DNA of 64,000 nt, taken from contig NZ_CP043575.1 of the NCBI RefSeq assembly GCF_014076495.1, positions 2,790,001-2,854,000 on the forward strand, written 5' to 3'. This DNA comes from Comamonas koreensis (GTDB lineage: Bacteria > Pseudomonadota > Gammaproteobacteria > Burkholderiales > Burkholderiaceae_C). The position numbers and the translations under genes are program-made. Shown here piece by piece: positions 6,340 through 15,876 of this stretch (within the stretch, counting starts at the first letter, position 1; each line of letters begins with the position of its first letter). The notes below the pieces were generated by a model, which was not told the DNA's origin, did no database searches, and was given only the letters and a program-made list of their open reading frames with translations.

Positions 6340-7464
6340 ATGAAGGTACCGTTTCGCCTCAACTCGATGGTGGTTGCATTTGGTTTGGCCGGCAGCATGC
6401 TCGCTGGCGCCGCCCAGGCTCAAAATATCAAGATTGGTGTGGTCATTCCTGCGACGGGTCCGCTGACCCAGTACGGCGACATGGTCAAGGAGGGTGTGGA
6501 TACGGCGCTCGAGCAGATCAATGCAGCCGGTGGTGTCAATGGCAACAAGCTCGAAGCGGTGATCGTTGACGATGCCTGCGAGCCCAAGCAAGGCCCAGTG
6601 GCCGCCAACCGCGTGGTCAACGCCAAGATCCATTACGTGGTCGGCCCCGTGTGCTCGGGCGCTGCCATTGCTGCGGCGCCCATCTACAACAACGAAGGTG
6701 TGGTGGTGGTGACTCCGTCGGCCACGTCGCCAGCGCTCACCGAAGGCAAGAACTTCAGCTCGATCTTCCGCACCATTGGCCGTGACGACCAGCAAGGTCC
6801 TTTCGCTGCCAAGTTCATTGCCCAGAACGTCAAGCCCAAGAAGGTTGCCGTGCTGCACGACAAGCAATCCTACGGCCAGGGCATTGCCACGGCCGTGCGT
6901 GACACGCTCAAGGCCGACGGCGTGAACGTCGCGCTGTTCGAAGGTATCAACGCCGGTGACAGCGACTACTCTGCCGTGATCACCAAGCTGAAAAGCGCCG
7001 GTGTGGACTTTGTCTACTACGGCGGCTACCACCCAGAGATGGGCCTGCTGCTGCGCCAATCGGCTGAGCAAGGCCTGAAGGTCCGCATCATGGGCCCAGA
7101 AGGCGTGGGCAACCCTGAAATCAACGCCATCGCCGGCCCGGCTGTTGAAGGCATGCTGGTGACCTTGCCTGCGGACTTCGCTTCCAACCCCAAGAACGCC
7201 GCCATCGTCAAGGCCTTCAAGGACAAGAAGCGCGATCCTTCCGGCTCGTTCCAGATGGGCTCGTACACCGCAGTCCAAGTCATTGCTGACTCGATCAAGG
7301 CCGTGGGCAATGATGGCGCCAAGGTGGCCAAGCACCTGCATACCGCAACTTTTGAAACCCCGCTGGGTAAGCTCGCCTGGGATGCCAAGGGTGACCTGAA
7401 GTCCTACGACTTCCAGGTGTTCAGCTGGCACAAGGACGGCAGCAAGTCGCCTGCAACCAAGTAA
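6340..7464 (+). CDS. livK: Branched-chain amino acid ABC transporter, periplasmic binding protein
   Basis: A periplasmic ligand-binding protein of 374 residues (type I periplasmic-binding fold, LivJ/LivK family). The signal peptide ends in AGAAQA (residues 22-27). The mature part starts QNIKIGVVIPATGPLTQYG, the family hallmark, and VIVDDACEPKQGPVAANRVV and SGAAIAAAPIYNNEGV follow in the expected order. It delivers Leu/Ile/Val or a related amino acid to the LivHM permease. It is first in the liv operon and is followed by a strong hairpin (7474-7510) before livH, consistent with binding protein being made in excess. Exact ligand specificity cannot be read here. Confidence 0.93.
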   Translation: MKVPFRLNSMVVAFGLAGSMLAGAAQAQNIKIGVVIPATGPLTQYGDMVKEGVDTALEQINAAGGVNGNKLEAVIVDDACEPKQGPVAANRVVNAKIHYVVGPVCSGAAIAAAPIYNNEGVVVVTPSATSPALTEGKNFSSIFRTIGRDDQQGPFAAKFIAQNVKPKKVAVLHDKQSYGQGIATAVRDTLKADGVNVALFEGINAGDSDYSAVITKLKSAGVDFVYYGGYHPEMGLLLRQSAEQGLKVRIMGPEGVGNPEINAIAGPAVEGMLVTLPADFASNPKNAAIVKAFKDKKRDPSGSFQMGSYTAVQVIADSIKAVGNDGAKVAKHLHTATFETPLGKLAWDAKGDLKSYDFQVFSWHKDGSKSPATK

Positions 7465-7473
7465 GTGTTTGGC

Positions 7474-7510
7474 AAAAGCATGGCTCTAAAACATAGAGCC
7501 ATGCTTTTTT
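7474..7510 (+). terminator. Strong hairpin between livK and livH
   Basis: An 11-bp perfect stem GCATGGCTCTA/TAGAGCCATGC (7478-7488/7494-7504), extended by A-U pairs, with a 5-base loop and six U. It sits inside the operon, so it probably works as a partial terminator or as an mRNA 3'-end stabiliser for livK. Confidence 0.85.
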
Positions 7511-7553
7511 ATTTTGGCGGCCACAAGCGCCAATGGAATTGGGTTGGTACGGT

Positions 7554-8477
7554 ATGAACGATTTTTTGCCCCAATTCATACAACAGTTGTTCAATGGTCT
7601 GTCACTGGGCGCGATCTACGCGCTGGTGGCCATTGGCTACACGATGGTGTATGGAATTATCGGAATGATTAATTTCGCCCATGGCGAGATTTATATGATT
7701 GCGGCCTATATCGGCCTGGTGACCTTGTCGGCCATCGGCACGCAAAGCGGGCTGCCGGTCTTTGTGGTGATCGGTGCCATGCTGCTCGTAGCGGTGGTGC
7801 TCACCGGTGTCTATGGCTATGTGGTCGAGCAGGTGGCTTATAAGCCCTTGCGCAGCAGCCCCCGTCTGGTGGCCCTGATCTCGGCCATTGGTATGTCAAT
7901 CTTTTTGCAAAACTGGGTGGCCCTGGGCCAGGGCGCACGTGATATGGCGGTGCCTTCGCTGTTGCCTGGTGCCTTCAACTTTCACATGGGTGATTTCGAG
8001 GTCTTTGTGCCCTACACCCGCATCTTGATCATCGTAGTTGCCGTGGTGCTGATGGCCGCGCTGACCTTCTACATCCGCCACTCGCGCATGGGCCGCGCCT
8101 CGCGCGCCTGCTCGCAAGATATGCAGATGGCCAATCTGTTGGGCATTGACACCAACAAGGTGGTGTCGTTCACCTTCATTCTGGGCGCGGTGCTGGCTGC
8201 GGTGGGCGGCGTGCTGATTGCGCTGGCGATCGGCAAGCTCAACCCGTATATCGGTTTTGTTGCGGGCATCAAGGCCTTCACAGCGGCGGTGCTGGGCGGC
8301 ATCGGCAGCATTCCGGGTGCGATGCTGGGCGGCGTGCTGCTGGGCGTGGCCGAGACCATGGCTGCCGCCTATATCTCGTCCGAGTACAAGGACATCGTCG
8401 CCTTCGGTCTGCTGGTGCTGATCCTGCTCTTCCGCCCCACGGGCCTGTTGGGCAAGCCTGAAGTGGAGAAAGTCTGA
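7554..8477 (+). CDS. livH: Branched-chain amino acid ABC transporter permease LivH
   Basis: An inner-membrane permease of 307 residues with about eight hydrophobic segments. The N-terminus [20 protein letters not shown] and [20 protein letters not shown] are diagnostic of LivH, as is the C-terminal [17 protein letters not shown]. It forms the translocation channel with LivM. The start at 7554 rather than 7533 fits the family N-terminus (MNDFLPQF). Its TGA overlaps the ATG of livM by one base, implying translational coupling. Confidence 0.93.
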   Translation: MNDFLPQFIQQLFNGLSLGAIYALVAIGYTMVYGIIGMINFAHGEIYMIAAYIGLVTLSAIGTQSGLPVFVVIGAMLLVAVVLTGVYGYVVEQVAYKPLRSSPRLVALISAIGMSIFLQNWVALGQGARDMAVPSLLPGAFNFHMGDFEVFVPYTRILIIVVAVVLMAALTFYIRHSRMGRASRACSQDMQMANLLGIDTNKVVSFTFILGAVLAAVGGVLIALAIGKLNPYIGFVAGIKAFTAAVLGGIGSIPGAMLGGVLLGVAETMAAAYISSEYKDIVAFGLLVLILLFRPTGLLGKPEVEKV

Positions 8478-9706
8478 TGGTGAAAGCGAACATCAAGAAC
8501 GCCATCATCTCGGCCGTGCTGGCCGCTTTGGTGGTGGTCCCCATCTTTGGCCTGCACCTGGAGCGCAAGGGCGGCCAGAACTACATTGAGCCGCACTGGA
8601 ACCTGGTGATCTGGGGCTTTGTCATCGTGCTGGTGCTGCAGCTGGTCAAGCCGATGCTGGGCAAGCATATGGCACGGGTGCAGGCGCCGCGACTGCCCGA
8701 GGTCAGCGCCCGCATGCGCATGACGCTCATGTGGCTGGTGATTGTGGCGGCCATTGCCTGGCCGTTTTTCAGCGGCCGCAACGCGGTCGATATTGCCACC
8801 TTGGCCTTGATCTATGTGATGCTGGGCCTGGGCCTGAACATCGTCGTGGGCTTTGCCGGTCTGCTCGATCTGGGCTTTGTCGGCTTTTATGCGGTGGGCG
8901 CCTATACCTATGCCTTGCTGTTCCACTGGGCCGGCTGGTCGTTCTGGGAAGCGCTGCCGCTGTCCGGCGCAGCCGCTGCCCTGTTCGGCTTCTTGCTGGG
9001 ATTTCCGGTGCTGCGCCTGCGCGGCGATTACCTGGCGATCGTGACCCTGGGCTTTGGCGAAATCATCCGCCTGCTGCTGGTCAACCTGGTGGACTTCACC
9101 GGCGGGCCGGACGGCATCTCGAGCATTCCCAAGCCCACCTTCCTGGGCTTTGAGCTGACCCGTTCGGCCTCGCAAGAGGGTGCGCAGACCCTGCAGCAGT
9201 TCCTGGGCATCGAGTTCAACACCATGCACATGGTGGTGTTCCTCTACCTGTTGGCGCTGGGCCTGGCCTTGGTCACCTTGTGGATCAGCAACCGTTTGAT
9301 CCGCATGCCCATTGGCCGTGCCTGGGAAGCGCTGCGTGAAGACGAAGTCGCCTGCCGCTCACTGGGCATGAACCCCACGAAGATCAAGCTCTCGGCCTTC
9401 ACCTTGGGCGCCATGTTTGCCGGTTTTGGCGGCGCATTCTTTGCCGCGCGCCAGGGCATTGTCAGCCCCGAGTCGTTCAGCTTTATCGAGTCGGCCCTGA
9501 TCCTGGCCATCGTGGTGCTGGGCGGCATGGGCTCGCAAATCGGCGTTGTCGTGGCCGCGATCCTGATCACGGTGCTGCCTGAGCTGGCACGCGAGTTCTC
9601 GGAATACCGCATGCTGATTTTCGGCCTGGTGATGATCTTGATGATGGTCTGGCGTCCGCAGGGCTTGTTCCCGATGAAGCGCCACCATGAAGAGTTGAAG
9701 CAATGA
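8477..9706 (+). CDS. livM: Branched-chain amino acid ABC transporter permease LivM
   Basis: A permease subunit of 409 residues. An N-terminal extension of about 100 residues with two hydrophobic segments is followed by the LivM core: [41 protein letters not shown] and [12 protein letters not shown]. Partner of LivH in the inner membrane. The extension is common in LivM of Gram-negative bacteria. Followed by a 37-base spacer with GGGAG for livG. Confidence 0.93.
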   Translation: MVKANIKNAIISAVLAALVVVPIFGLHLERKGGQNYIEPHWNLVIWGFVIVLVLQLVKPMLGKHMARVQAPRLPEVSARMRMTLMWLVIVAAIAWPFFSGRNAVDIATLALIYVMLGLGLNIVVGFAGLLDLGFVGFYAVGAYTYALLFHWAGWSFWEALPLSGAAAALFGFLLGFPVLRLRGDYLAIVTLGFGEIIRLLLVNLVDFTGGPDGISSIPKPTFLGFELTRSASQEGAQTLQQFLGIEFNTMHMVVFLYLLALGLALVTLWISNRLIRMPIGRAWEALREDEVACRSLGMNPTKIKLSAFTLGAMFAGFGGAFFAARQGIVSPESFSFIESALILAIVVLGGMGSQIGVVVAAILITVLPELAREFSEYRMLIFGLVMILMMVWRPQGLFPMKRHHEELKQ

Positions 9707-9743
9707 CCGTAAACACGGAAAACGCATACAGGGAGAAGTGTTT

Positions 9744-10510
9744 ATGAGTCAAAGCATACTGAAGGTCGACGGCCTGTGCATGCGCTTTGGCGGCTTGCTC
9801 GCGGTCGACCAGGTCGCGCTCGATGTCAAGCCGCAGGAGGTGTTCGCCATCATTGGCCCCAATGGTGCGGGCAAGACCACCGTGTTCAACTGCATCAGCG
9901 GTTTCTACAAGCCCACGGCCGGTACCGTGTCGCTGGGCGGGCAGTCGATTGCCGGCCTTGCCAGCCATGAGGTGGCCAACCACGGCGTGGTGCGTACCTT
10001 CCAGAACGTGCGCCTGTTCAAGGGCATGACCGTGCTGGAGAACCTGCTGGTGGCCCAGCATCAGCAGATCAAGCGCCACCTGCTCTCGGGCCTGTTCAAG
10101 ACTAAGGCCTACCGCGCGGCCGAAGAGCACGCCAAGGAGCAAGCGGCCCACTGGCTGGATGTGATGGGCCTGCGCGCCTTCACCAACCGCGAGGCGGGCA
10201 ACCTGGCCTATGGCCACCAGCGCCGGCTGGAGATTGCGCGCTGCATGATCACCAAGCCCAAGCTGCTGATGCTCGACGAGCCTGCAGCGGGCCTGAACCC
10301 GCAAGAGAAGGTGGAGCTGCAGCACCTCATCGACCGCTTGCGCCGCGAGTACGGCGTGACGGTGCTGCTGATCGAGCATGACATGAGCCTGGTGATGGGG
10401 GTGTCCGAGCGCATCCTGGTGATGGAGTATGGCAAGCCGATTGCATTGGGTGTGCCGGAGGTCATTCGCAATGACGAACGCGTGATCAAGGCATACCTGG
10501 GAGAGTCCTG

Positions 10511-10511
<1 letters not shown>
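9744..10511 (+). CDS. livG: Branched-chain amino acid ABC transporter ATP-binding protein LivG
   Basis: An ATPase of 255 residues. Walker A GPNGAGKTT is at about residues 36-44. The stretch NLAYGHQRRLEIARC is the LivG-type signature region, followed by Walker B LLMLDEPAAGLNP and the switch histidine in LLIEHDM. LivG-specific features are the RTFQNVRLF motif and the long insert between Walker A and the signature. The ATG at 9744 has GGGAG eight bases upstream; a GTG at 9738 is less likely. Energises transport together with LivF. Confidence 0.93.
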
Positions 10512-11221
<710 letters not shown>

Positions 11222-11256
11222 TCGGCGCAGCGGCAGACGCTGCCACTACCCAAAGC

Positions 11257-11294
11257 AAAACCGCTCCTGGCTGCATGGTCAGGAGCGGTTTTTT
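11257..11294 (+). terminator. Intrinsic terminator of the liv operon
   Basis: A 13-bp perfect stem AAAACCGCTCCTG/CAGGAGCGGTTTT (11257-11269/11280-11292) with a 10-base loop and a U run. It probably works in both directions, since the convergent LOG gene ends at 11312. Confidence 0.88.
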
Positions 11295-11311
11295 AATGCC
11301 TGGGCGCTGCG

Positions 11312-12175
11312 TTAGCGCTGGTAGTAGGCCTGGATGATGCGGCAGGCCTCATGCACATCGTCGGTGATGTGGAAGAGCTTGACGTTCTCGGGCGAGATGG
11401 TTCCGTACTCGATCATCACATCGAAGTTCAGCATGCGCGACCAGTAGTCCACGCCAAACAGCACAATGGGCACACCCTTGGCCTTGTGGGTCTGCACCAG
11501 GGTGAGCACTTCGAACAGCTCATCCATCGTGCCAAAGCCGCCGGGAAACACCACCAGGGCCCGCGCGCGCATCATCAGGTGCATCTTGCGCAGCGCAAAG
11601 TAGTGGAACTTGAAGCACAGCGCCGGCGTGATGTAGCGGTTGCCCGACTGCTCATGGGGCAAGGTGATGTTCATGCCGACATTGGGTGCGTGCTCCTCGG
11701 AGGCGCCCCGGTTGGCCGCTTCCATGATGCCGGGGCCGCCGCCAGTGCAGATGTAGAGGCGGTCTTCGAGCTTCTGGGTTTCGCTGAACTTGGCCACCAG
11801 GCGTGCAAAGCGGCGTGCGGCGTCGTAGTAGCGGCTGGTGGCCATGGCGCGCTGCGCCACGGCAATCGCTTGCGCATCGCCCTGGGCCTGGGCGGCCGCC
11901 AGCAGCAGCTCAGCCTCTTCAGGCGCCACAAAGCGCGCGCTGCCAAACACCACGACGGTGTTGTTGATGCCTTGGGCGGTCAGCTCCAGGTCGGGCTTGA
12001 GCATCTCGAGTTGAAAGCGGATCGAGCGGGTCTCGCGGCGGCTCAGAAACTCGGGGTCTGCAAAAGCCAGGCGGTAAGAGTCGCGCTTGGCCGCCTGCTC
12101 TGCAGGTATGTCGGCACCGAACAGGTTCCAGTCATGCGCCATGACTTGTTCGTCGAGTTGGGTGTTGGCGTCCAT
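11312..12175 (-). CDS. LOG family protein (Rossmann-fold nucleotide-binding, lysine-decarboxylase-like motif)
   Basis: A protein of 287 residues containing the LOG signature: GGGPGIMEAANRGA, then FPGGFGTMDELFEVLTLVQ (PGGxGTxxE). Characterised LOG proteins release the free base from cytokinin riboside 5'-monophosphates or related nucleotides (PpnN/LOG activities). The name lysine decarboxylase in old annotations is not supported by that work. An N-terminal extension of about 75 residues before VVFGSAR marks the long bacterial subgroup. Cytoplasmic. Convergent with livF and upstream of crcB in the same direction, with a 154-base gap after crcB-side DNA. The true substrate is unknown. Confidence 0.85.
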   Translation of the reverse strand: MDANTQLDEQVMAHDWNLFGADIPAEQAAKRDSYRLAFADPEFLSRRETRSIRFQLEMLKPDLELTAQGINNTVVVFGSARFVAPEEAELLLAAAQAQGDAQAIAVAQRAMATSRYYDAARRFARLVAKFSETQKLEDRLYICTGGGPGIMEAANRGASEEHAPNVGMNITLPHEQSGNRYITPALCFKFHYFALRKMHLMMRARALVVFPGGFGTMDELFEVLTLVQTHKAKGVPIVLFGVDYWSRMLNFDVMIEYGTISPENVKLFHITDDVHEACRIIQAYYQR

Positions 12176-12329
12176 GGTCTTCTCCAGCTTTCACAATGCC
12201 AGTGCCCGGCAGGCACCAGCGTTCACAAAAAACACAAACAGCGCAAGCGGGGCCTGCGCTGCTACTGAATATAGAGCGATTTGGGCATGCACTCGCGGCA
12301 ATGCCTTAAAAAATACGCCTTAAGGATTC

Positions 12330-12713
12330 TTAGCGCCCACCCCACAGCGCCTGGCCGGTCGCCAGGCCCAGGGCCGTCAACGCCAGCGAGCCCAGCAGGT
12401 GCAGGCTGCATTGCAACAGCGCCAGGCCGTAGCGCTGGGCCTGCAGCATCGATACCGTCTCGGCAGAGAAGCTGGAAAAGGTGGTGAGGGCGCCCAGAAA
12501 ACCGGTGATCAGCACCAGGCGCCAGACCGGGTCGATGCCCGGTGCGTTTTGGAACAGCGCCACCAGCAGGCCAATGGCGTAGCCGCCCCCCAGGTTGGCC
12601 GCCAAGGTGCCCCAGGGCAGCAAGGCATGGGGCTGGTTGAGCCAGCGGCCCAGTTGCCAGCGTGCCAGCGCGCCCAGGCAGGCGCCAATCGATATGCCAA
12701 GAACATTCCACAT
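12330..12713 (-). CDS. crcB: Fluoride ion channel CrcB (Fluc)
   Basis: A four-helix membrane protein of 127 residues. GACLGALARWQLGRWL in the first helix, GTLAANLGGGYAIGLL in the second and GFLGALTTFSSFSAET in the third are the Fluc hallmarks, including the Asn and the Phe-Ser-Ser-Phe pore segment. It exports fluoride as a dual-topology dimer. A longer frame reaches 12869, but the ATG at 12713 fits the family N-terminus (MWNVLGISIG). The upstream 70 bases show no recognisable fluoride riboswitch. Confidence 0.9.
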   Translation of the reverse strand: MWNVLGISIGACLGALARWQLGRWLNQPHALLPWGTLAANLGGGYAIGLLVALFQNAPGIDPVWRLVLITGFLGALTTFSSFSAETVSMLQAQRYGLALLQCSLHLLGSLALTALGLATGQALWGGR

Positions 12714-12783
12714 GGCAGGCAGCTTAGCAGGGCGCAGCTGCACTGCGTGAAAAATCGGTGCCACGCCAGTGATGCTTCCCAGC

Positions 12784-14604
12784 TCAGCGCGTTTGCACAA
12801 TGTCCTGCCAGGCGGCATAGGCGGCCAGCACCGCAGCGCGTTGCACAGTATGCGCAAAGACCAGCGCATCGCCCACCACCGTCTGGTCCGGGAACTCGGT
12901 GATCAGGCTCACGGGGGTCAGGCTGTTGTTGTCGACCTGCATCGTGCAGGGTGTGCCATGCCGCAGCTCAAACGGCTGGCGGCCGGAATGGCTTTGGTAC
13001 AGCGCCAATTGGCGGCGGTTGTACTCCGGCAAGCCCGCCACCTGCAGCAGGGCCTGCGCCACCCGCTCGGCCAGCGCTTCGGCCTGCGGCTGCCACTCTT
13101 CCTGGTAGCGCAGAATCAGGAAAAAGCCCTTCGGAATGGTCCAGAGGTCAAAGCCCTGGGGCACATAGCCGGACAAGGGGCGCGTCCATTCATGGGCGGG
13201 ATAGCCATGCAGGCTCAGGTGCAGCTGCGCGCCGCTGGCGGCAATCGCATCACGGCGCAGTGCGCCTTCGTACCAGGGGGCATGGTCGCGGTAGGCCAGG
13301 TCATCGCCCAGCGCGGTATAGCGTGCTGCATGGTGCATCTGCTCGGGGGCGTAACGGCAGTACCACTGGTGCAGGTCATAGCCGTCGGGGTTCTCGACGG
13401 GGATGTAGGCAAAGTGGCTGTCCGCCTGCTGCGCCAGTGCCAGCGCGCCGCGCAAGGCGCCTGTCACACCTGATATCTCATTGGCATGCTGGCCGCCACT
13501 CAGCACCACCGGATGCTCGCTGCCCTTTTTGTAGGTGGCGGCTATGCGGCGGCCCTGCACGCTCTGGCCCTGGCAGGCGCTGCCATAGGCATCAAACAGC
13601 GGCTGGACCAGCGCATCCATCTGGGTGAGGCTCGGCGCGCGCTGCAGCTGCGCTGCGGCCGCATCGGCCTGGGCAAAGCTGTGGGGGCTATAGGTAGCGG
13701 TTGGCAGGCCTTCTTCCACCTCGGGCAGGGGCTCGCTCAGCGCGAGTGCGCGGATCTGCAAGCCGACCGTTGTCAGCTCCAGCGGATGGGACTGTGCGGC
13801 GATCTGGATGTCCGGCACGATCTGGCCCGGTTGCAGGCGGCGGTCACCGGCTGCGCGCCCGGACAGCTTTTGAAAATGTTCCAGCAGCGAGAAATACAGG
13901 TCCTCGTGCATGGCTTCGGGCGTGCTCATGGTCTCGCCGGTGCCGGCAATCGCTTGTTCAAATCCGGGCAGTTGCATGGCGATATGCAGACGGCCAAAGA
14001 AGGGCTCGGTCTTGGGCCAGGCATGGTGCTCAATGGCCTGCATGGCCTGGCTATAGGCTGCCTCGTAGTCCGTGAGCAGGGCGGCATCGTGCACGGTGCG
14101 GCCTTGGGCGTCATGCGCCTGCTGCCAGCCGCAGGGGGTGATGCCGCTGCTGCCGTGCGCTGATTGGAAAGCCCGGTTGGGCGCGAACACCTGCAGGCTT
14201 TGTGTGCGCCCATCCTGGTAGCGCAGCGCCAGGGTGTAGTTGCTGTTGTGCTGGCCGGCGGCCATCTGCAGATCGACACCGTGTGGCAGCATGGCGGCCA
14301 GCGGGTAGGCCTCCAGCATAAAACGGTTGGGCGCCGCATCCGCATGCAGCGGATAGTGCAGCTGCAGGCTTTGCAGCCCGGTGGTGTCTAGGTCTTCCAG
14401 CACCGCATGTACCATCGGCTTGTAGGCACTGCGAATGCGGGCGCGGATGCCGTGCTTGGCCAGTTGCTGCTCAGCCGCCCGGCGTGCATCAACGCCTTCA
14501 AAACACCAGAGCTGCCATGCCAGCTCGGGCTGCGGATGGGCCAAGCGCTCAGCCATCCATTGGCTGAGCGTGCGGTTGAGGGTGTGGGAGAGCAGAAGCG
14601 TCAT
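12784..14604 (-). CDS. M14-family zinc carboxypeptidase-like protein
   Basis: A protein of 606 residues without a signal peptide. The C-terminal half has M14 zinc-peptidase motifs: VVLSGGQHANEISGVTG (HxxE zinc ligands), IPVENPDGYDLH and LHLSLHGYPAHEW (third His ligand). The N-terminal 300 residues show no domain I recognise. The size is well above classical carboxypeptidases and the absence of export suggests a cytosolic peptide- or amide-processing role. It is 70 bases upstream of crcB on the same strand and may be co-transcribed with it. The substrate is unknown. Confidence 0.7.
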   Translation of the reverse strand: MTLLLSHTLNRTLSQWMAERLAHPQPELAWQLWCFEGVDARRAAEQQLAKHGIRARIRSAYKPMVHAVLEDLDTTGLQSLQLHYPLHADAAPNRFMLEAYPLAAMLPHGVDLQMAAGQHNSNYTLALRYQDGRTQSLQVFAPNRAFQSAHGSSGITPCGWQQAHDAQGRTVHDAALLTDYEAAYSQAMQAIEHHAWPKTEPFFGRLHIAMQLPGFEQAIAGTGETMSTPEAMHEDLYFSLLEHFQKLSGRAAGDRRLQPGQIVPDIQIAAQSHPLELTTVGLQIRALALSEPLPEVEEGLPTATYSPHSFAQADAAAAQLQRAPSLTQMDALVQPLFDAYGSACQGQSVQGRRIAATYKKGSEHPVVLSGGQHANEISGVTGALRGALALAQQADSHFAYIPVENPDGYDLHQWYCRYAPEQMHHAARYTALGDDLAYRDHAPWYEGALRRDAIAASGAQLHLSLHGYPAHEWTRPLSGYVPQGFDLWTIPKGFFLILRYQEEWQPQAEALAERVAQALLQVAGLPEYNRRQLALYQSHSGRQPFELRHGTPCTMQVDNNSLTPVSLITEFPDQTVVGDALVFAHTVQRAAVLAAYAAWQDIVQTR

Positions 14605-14738
14605 GGCAGGGCCTGGGGTGTGGATGCTGGTGATCCACCAGCATAGAACAAGCGCGCTGTTCCTGCTGTCCCCGGGCGCTTATTCCCGCCTGAACCTCGT
14701 CCCTGGCGGTGCCTTAGCCGCCTACCGCCATCACGGTT

Positions 14739-15116
14739 TCAGGCGTCGTTGCCTTCCGGGTTGGCCGACACGATGCGGCTCAGGCTAGGCGGCACATCCT
14801 TGCCCATGCGCCGGTCGCGGAACAGCGCCGCACGCATCAAAAAGATATTGGTGATGGGTACGGCCACGGACAGCAGCACAGCGATCAGCAAGGTGTGAAA
14901 GCTGGGTTTGTGCGACTGCAGGCTGAAGAAGAGGACCGAGCTCCAGACAATCAGCCAGCAGCCGGCGCAGGCGATGATGGACGGCGTGTGGACGCGTTCG
15001 TAGTAGCTGGGCAGGCGAAACAGGCTGAGCGCGCCGATCAAGGTGATCAAGCAGCCCGCGAGCACCAGCACCGACACCACAATCTGCACCCAGATGGGCA
15101 GGTCGATTTCCGTCAT
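14739..15116 (-). CDS. mrpG: Mrp-type Na+/H+ antiporter subunit G
   Basis: A small membrane protein of 125 residues with three hydrophobic segments. LAGCLITLIGALSLFRLPSYYERVH is the MrpG/PhaG signature. It is the last gene of the operon, and its ATG overlaps the mrpF stop by four bases. It is an accessory subunit required for assembly of the antiporter complex. Confidence 0.88.
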   Translation of the reverse strand: MTEIDLPIWVQIVVSVLVLAGCLITLIGALSLFRLPSYYERVHTPSIIACAGCWLIVWSSVLFFSLQSHKPSFHTLLIAVLLSVAVPITNIFLMRAALFRDRRMGKDVPPSLSRIVSANPEGNDA

Positions 15117-15391
15117 TCGATCACCTCCCCGCGCAGGAGGAACTTGGCCATGGCCGTCGAGCTGACAAAGCCAAACAGCGCGATGAGCAGGGCGGCCTCA
15201 AAGTAATTGACCGACGCATAGTGGATGCCCAGCACCAGCATCGCGAGCATGCCGATCAGGTACATGCAGTCCAGGGCCAGCACACGGTCCTGGGCCTGCG
15301 GGCCCTTGAGCAGCCGGATCATCGCAAACAGCATGGCCAGCAGCAGGATGAACAGGGCCGCCGGCATCGTCCAGGCAAGAATGTTGTTCAT
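15113..15391 (-). CDS. mrpF: Mrp-type Na+/H+ antiporter subunit F
   Basis: A protein of 92 residues with three transmembrane segments. RLLKGPQAQDRVLALDCMYL is the conserved MrpF block. It overlaps mrpE and mrpG by four bases each, so the subunits are translationally coupled. Confidence 0.88.
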   Translation of the reverse strand: MNNILAWTMPAALFILLLAMLFAMIRLLKGPQAQDRVLALDCMYLIGMLAMLVLGIHYASVNYFEAALLIALFGFVSSTAMAKFLLRGEVIE

Positions 15392-15876
15392 TCGAAAATC
15401 TCCATGAGGGGCCGTTCATAGAAGGCCTTGATGTGGTCGATAACGCCCTGTGGGTCATCCGCCTCCAGCACGTGCAACAGCAGGATGGAACGGTCACGCG
15501 ATATCTCGGCCCAGGCGGTGCCCGGCGTGATGCAGACGATCATTGCCAGCACCGCCAGACCGTTGGGATCGCGCAGTTGCAGGGGCACGTGCACAAAGCC
15601 AGCCGGCTTTTTGCGGGTGCCGGGCATCAGCAGCAGGCGCAGCACGGCGCGATTGGATTGCAGCGAATCGGCGGCGACACGAAAGCCCAGGCGGATGATG
15701 GTCCAGGGCTTTTTGATGCTGACCGAGCGGGGACGCAGGCCTTGGGTCAGCACAGGAATCAGCAAGCCGAACAGCACGCCCAGGATGATCTGGCCCGGGC
15801 TGATGCTGCGGTTGAGCAGCAGCCACACCAGGCACAGCAGCACGGACAGCAGGGGCGCAGGGAAAAGGCGCTTCAT
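15388..15876 (-). CDS. mrpE: Mrp-type Na+/H+ antiporter subunit E
   Basis: A protein of 162 residues with two N-terminal membrane segments. SPGQIILGVLFGLLIP and the C-terminal MIVCITPGTAWAEI with LLLHVLEADDP are typical of MrpE/PhaE. Overlaps mrpD by four bases. Confidence 0.88.
   Translation of the reverse strand: MKRLFPAPLLSVLLCLVWLLLNRSISPGQIILGVLFGLLIPVLTQGLRPRSVSIKKPWTIIRLGFRVAADSLQSNRAVLRLLLMPGTRKKPAGFVHVPLQLRDPNGLAVLAMIVCITPGTAWAEISRDRSILLLHVLEADDPQGVIDHIKAFYERPLMEIFE

Noticed and set aside
12714..12783. Fluoride riboswitch upstream of crcB
   Set aside because: The 70-base gap lacks the conserved pseudoknot motifs of that riboswitch.
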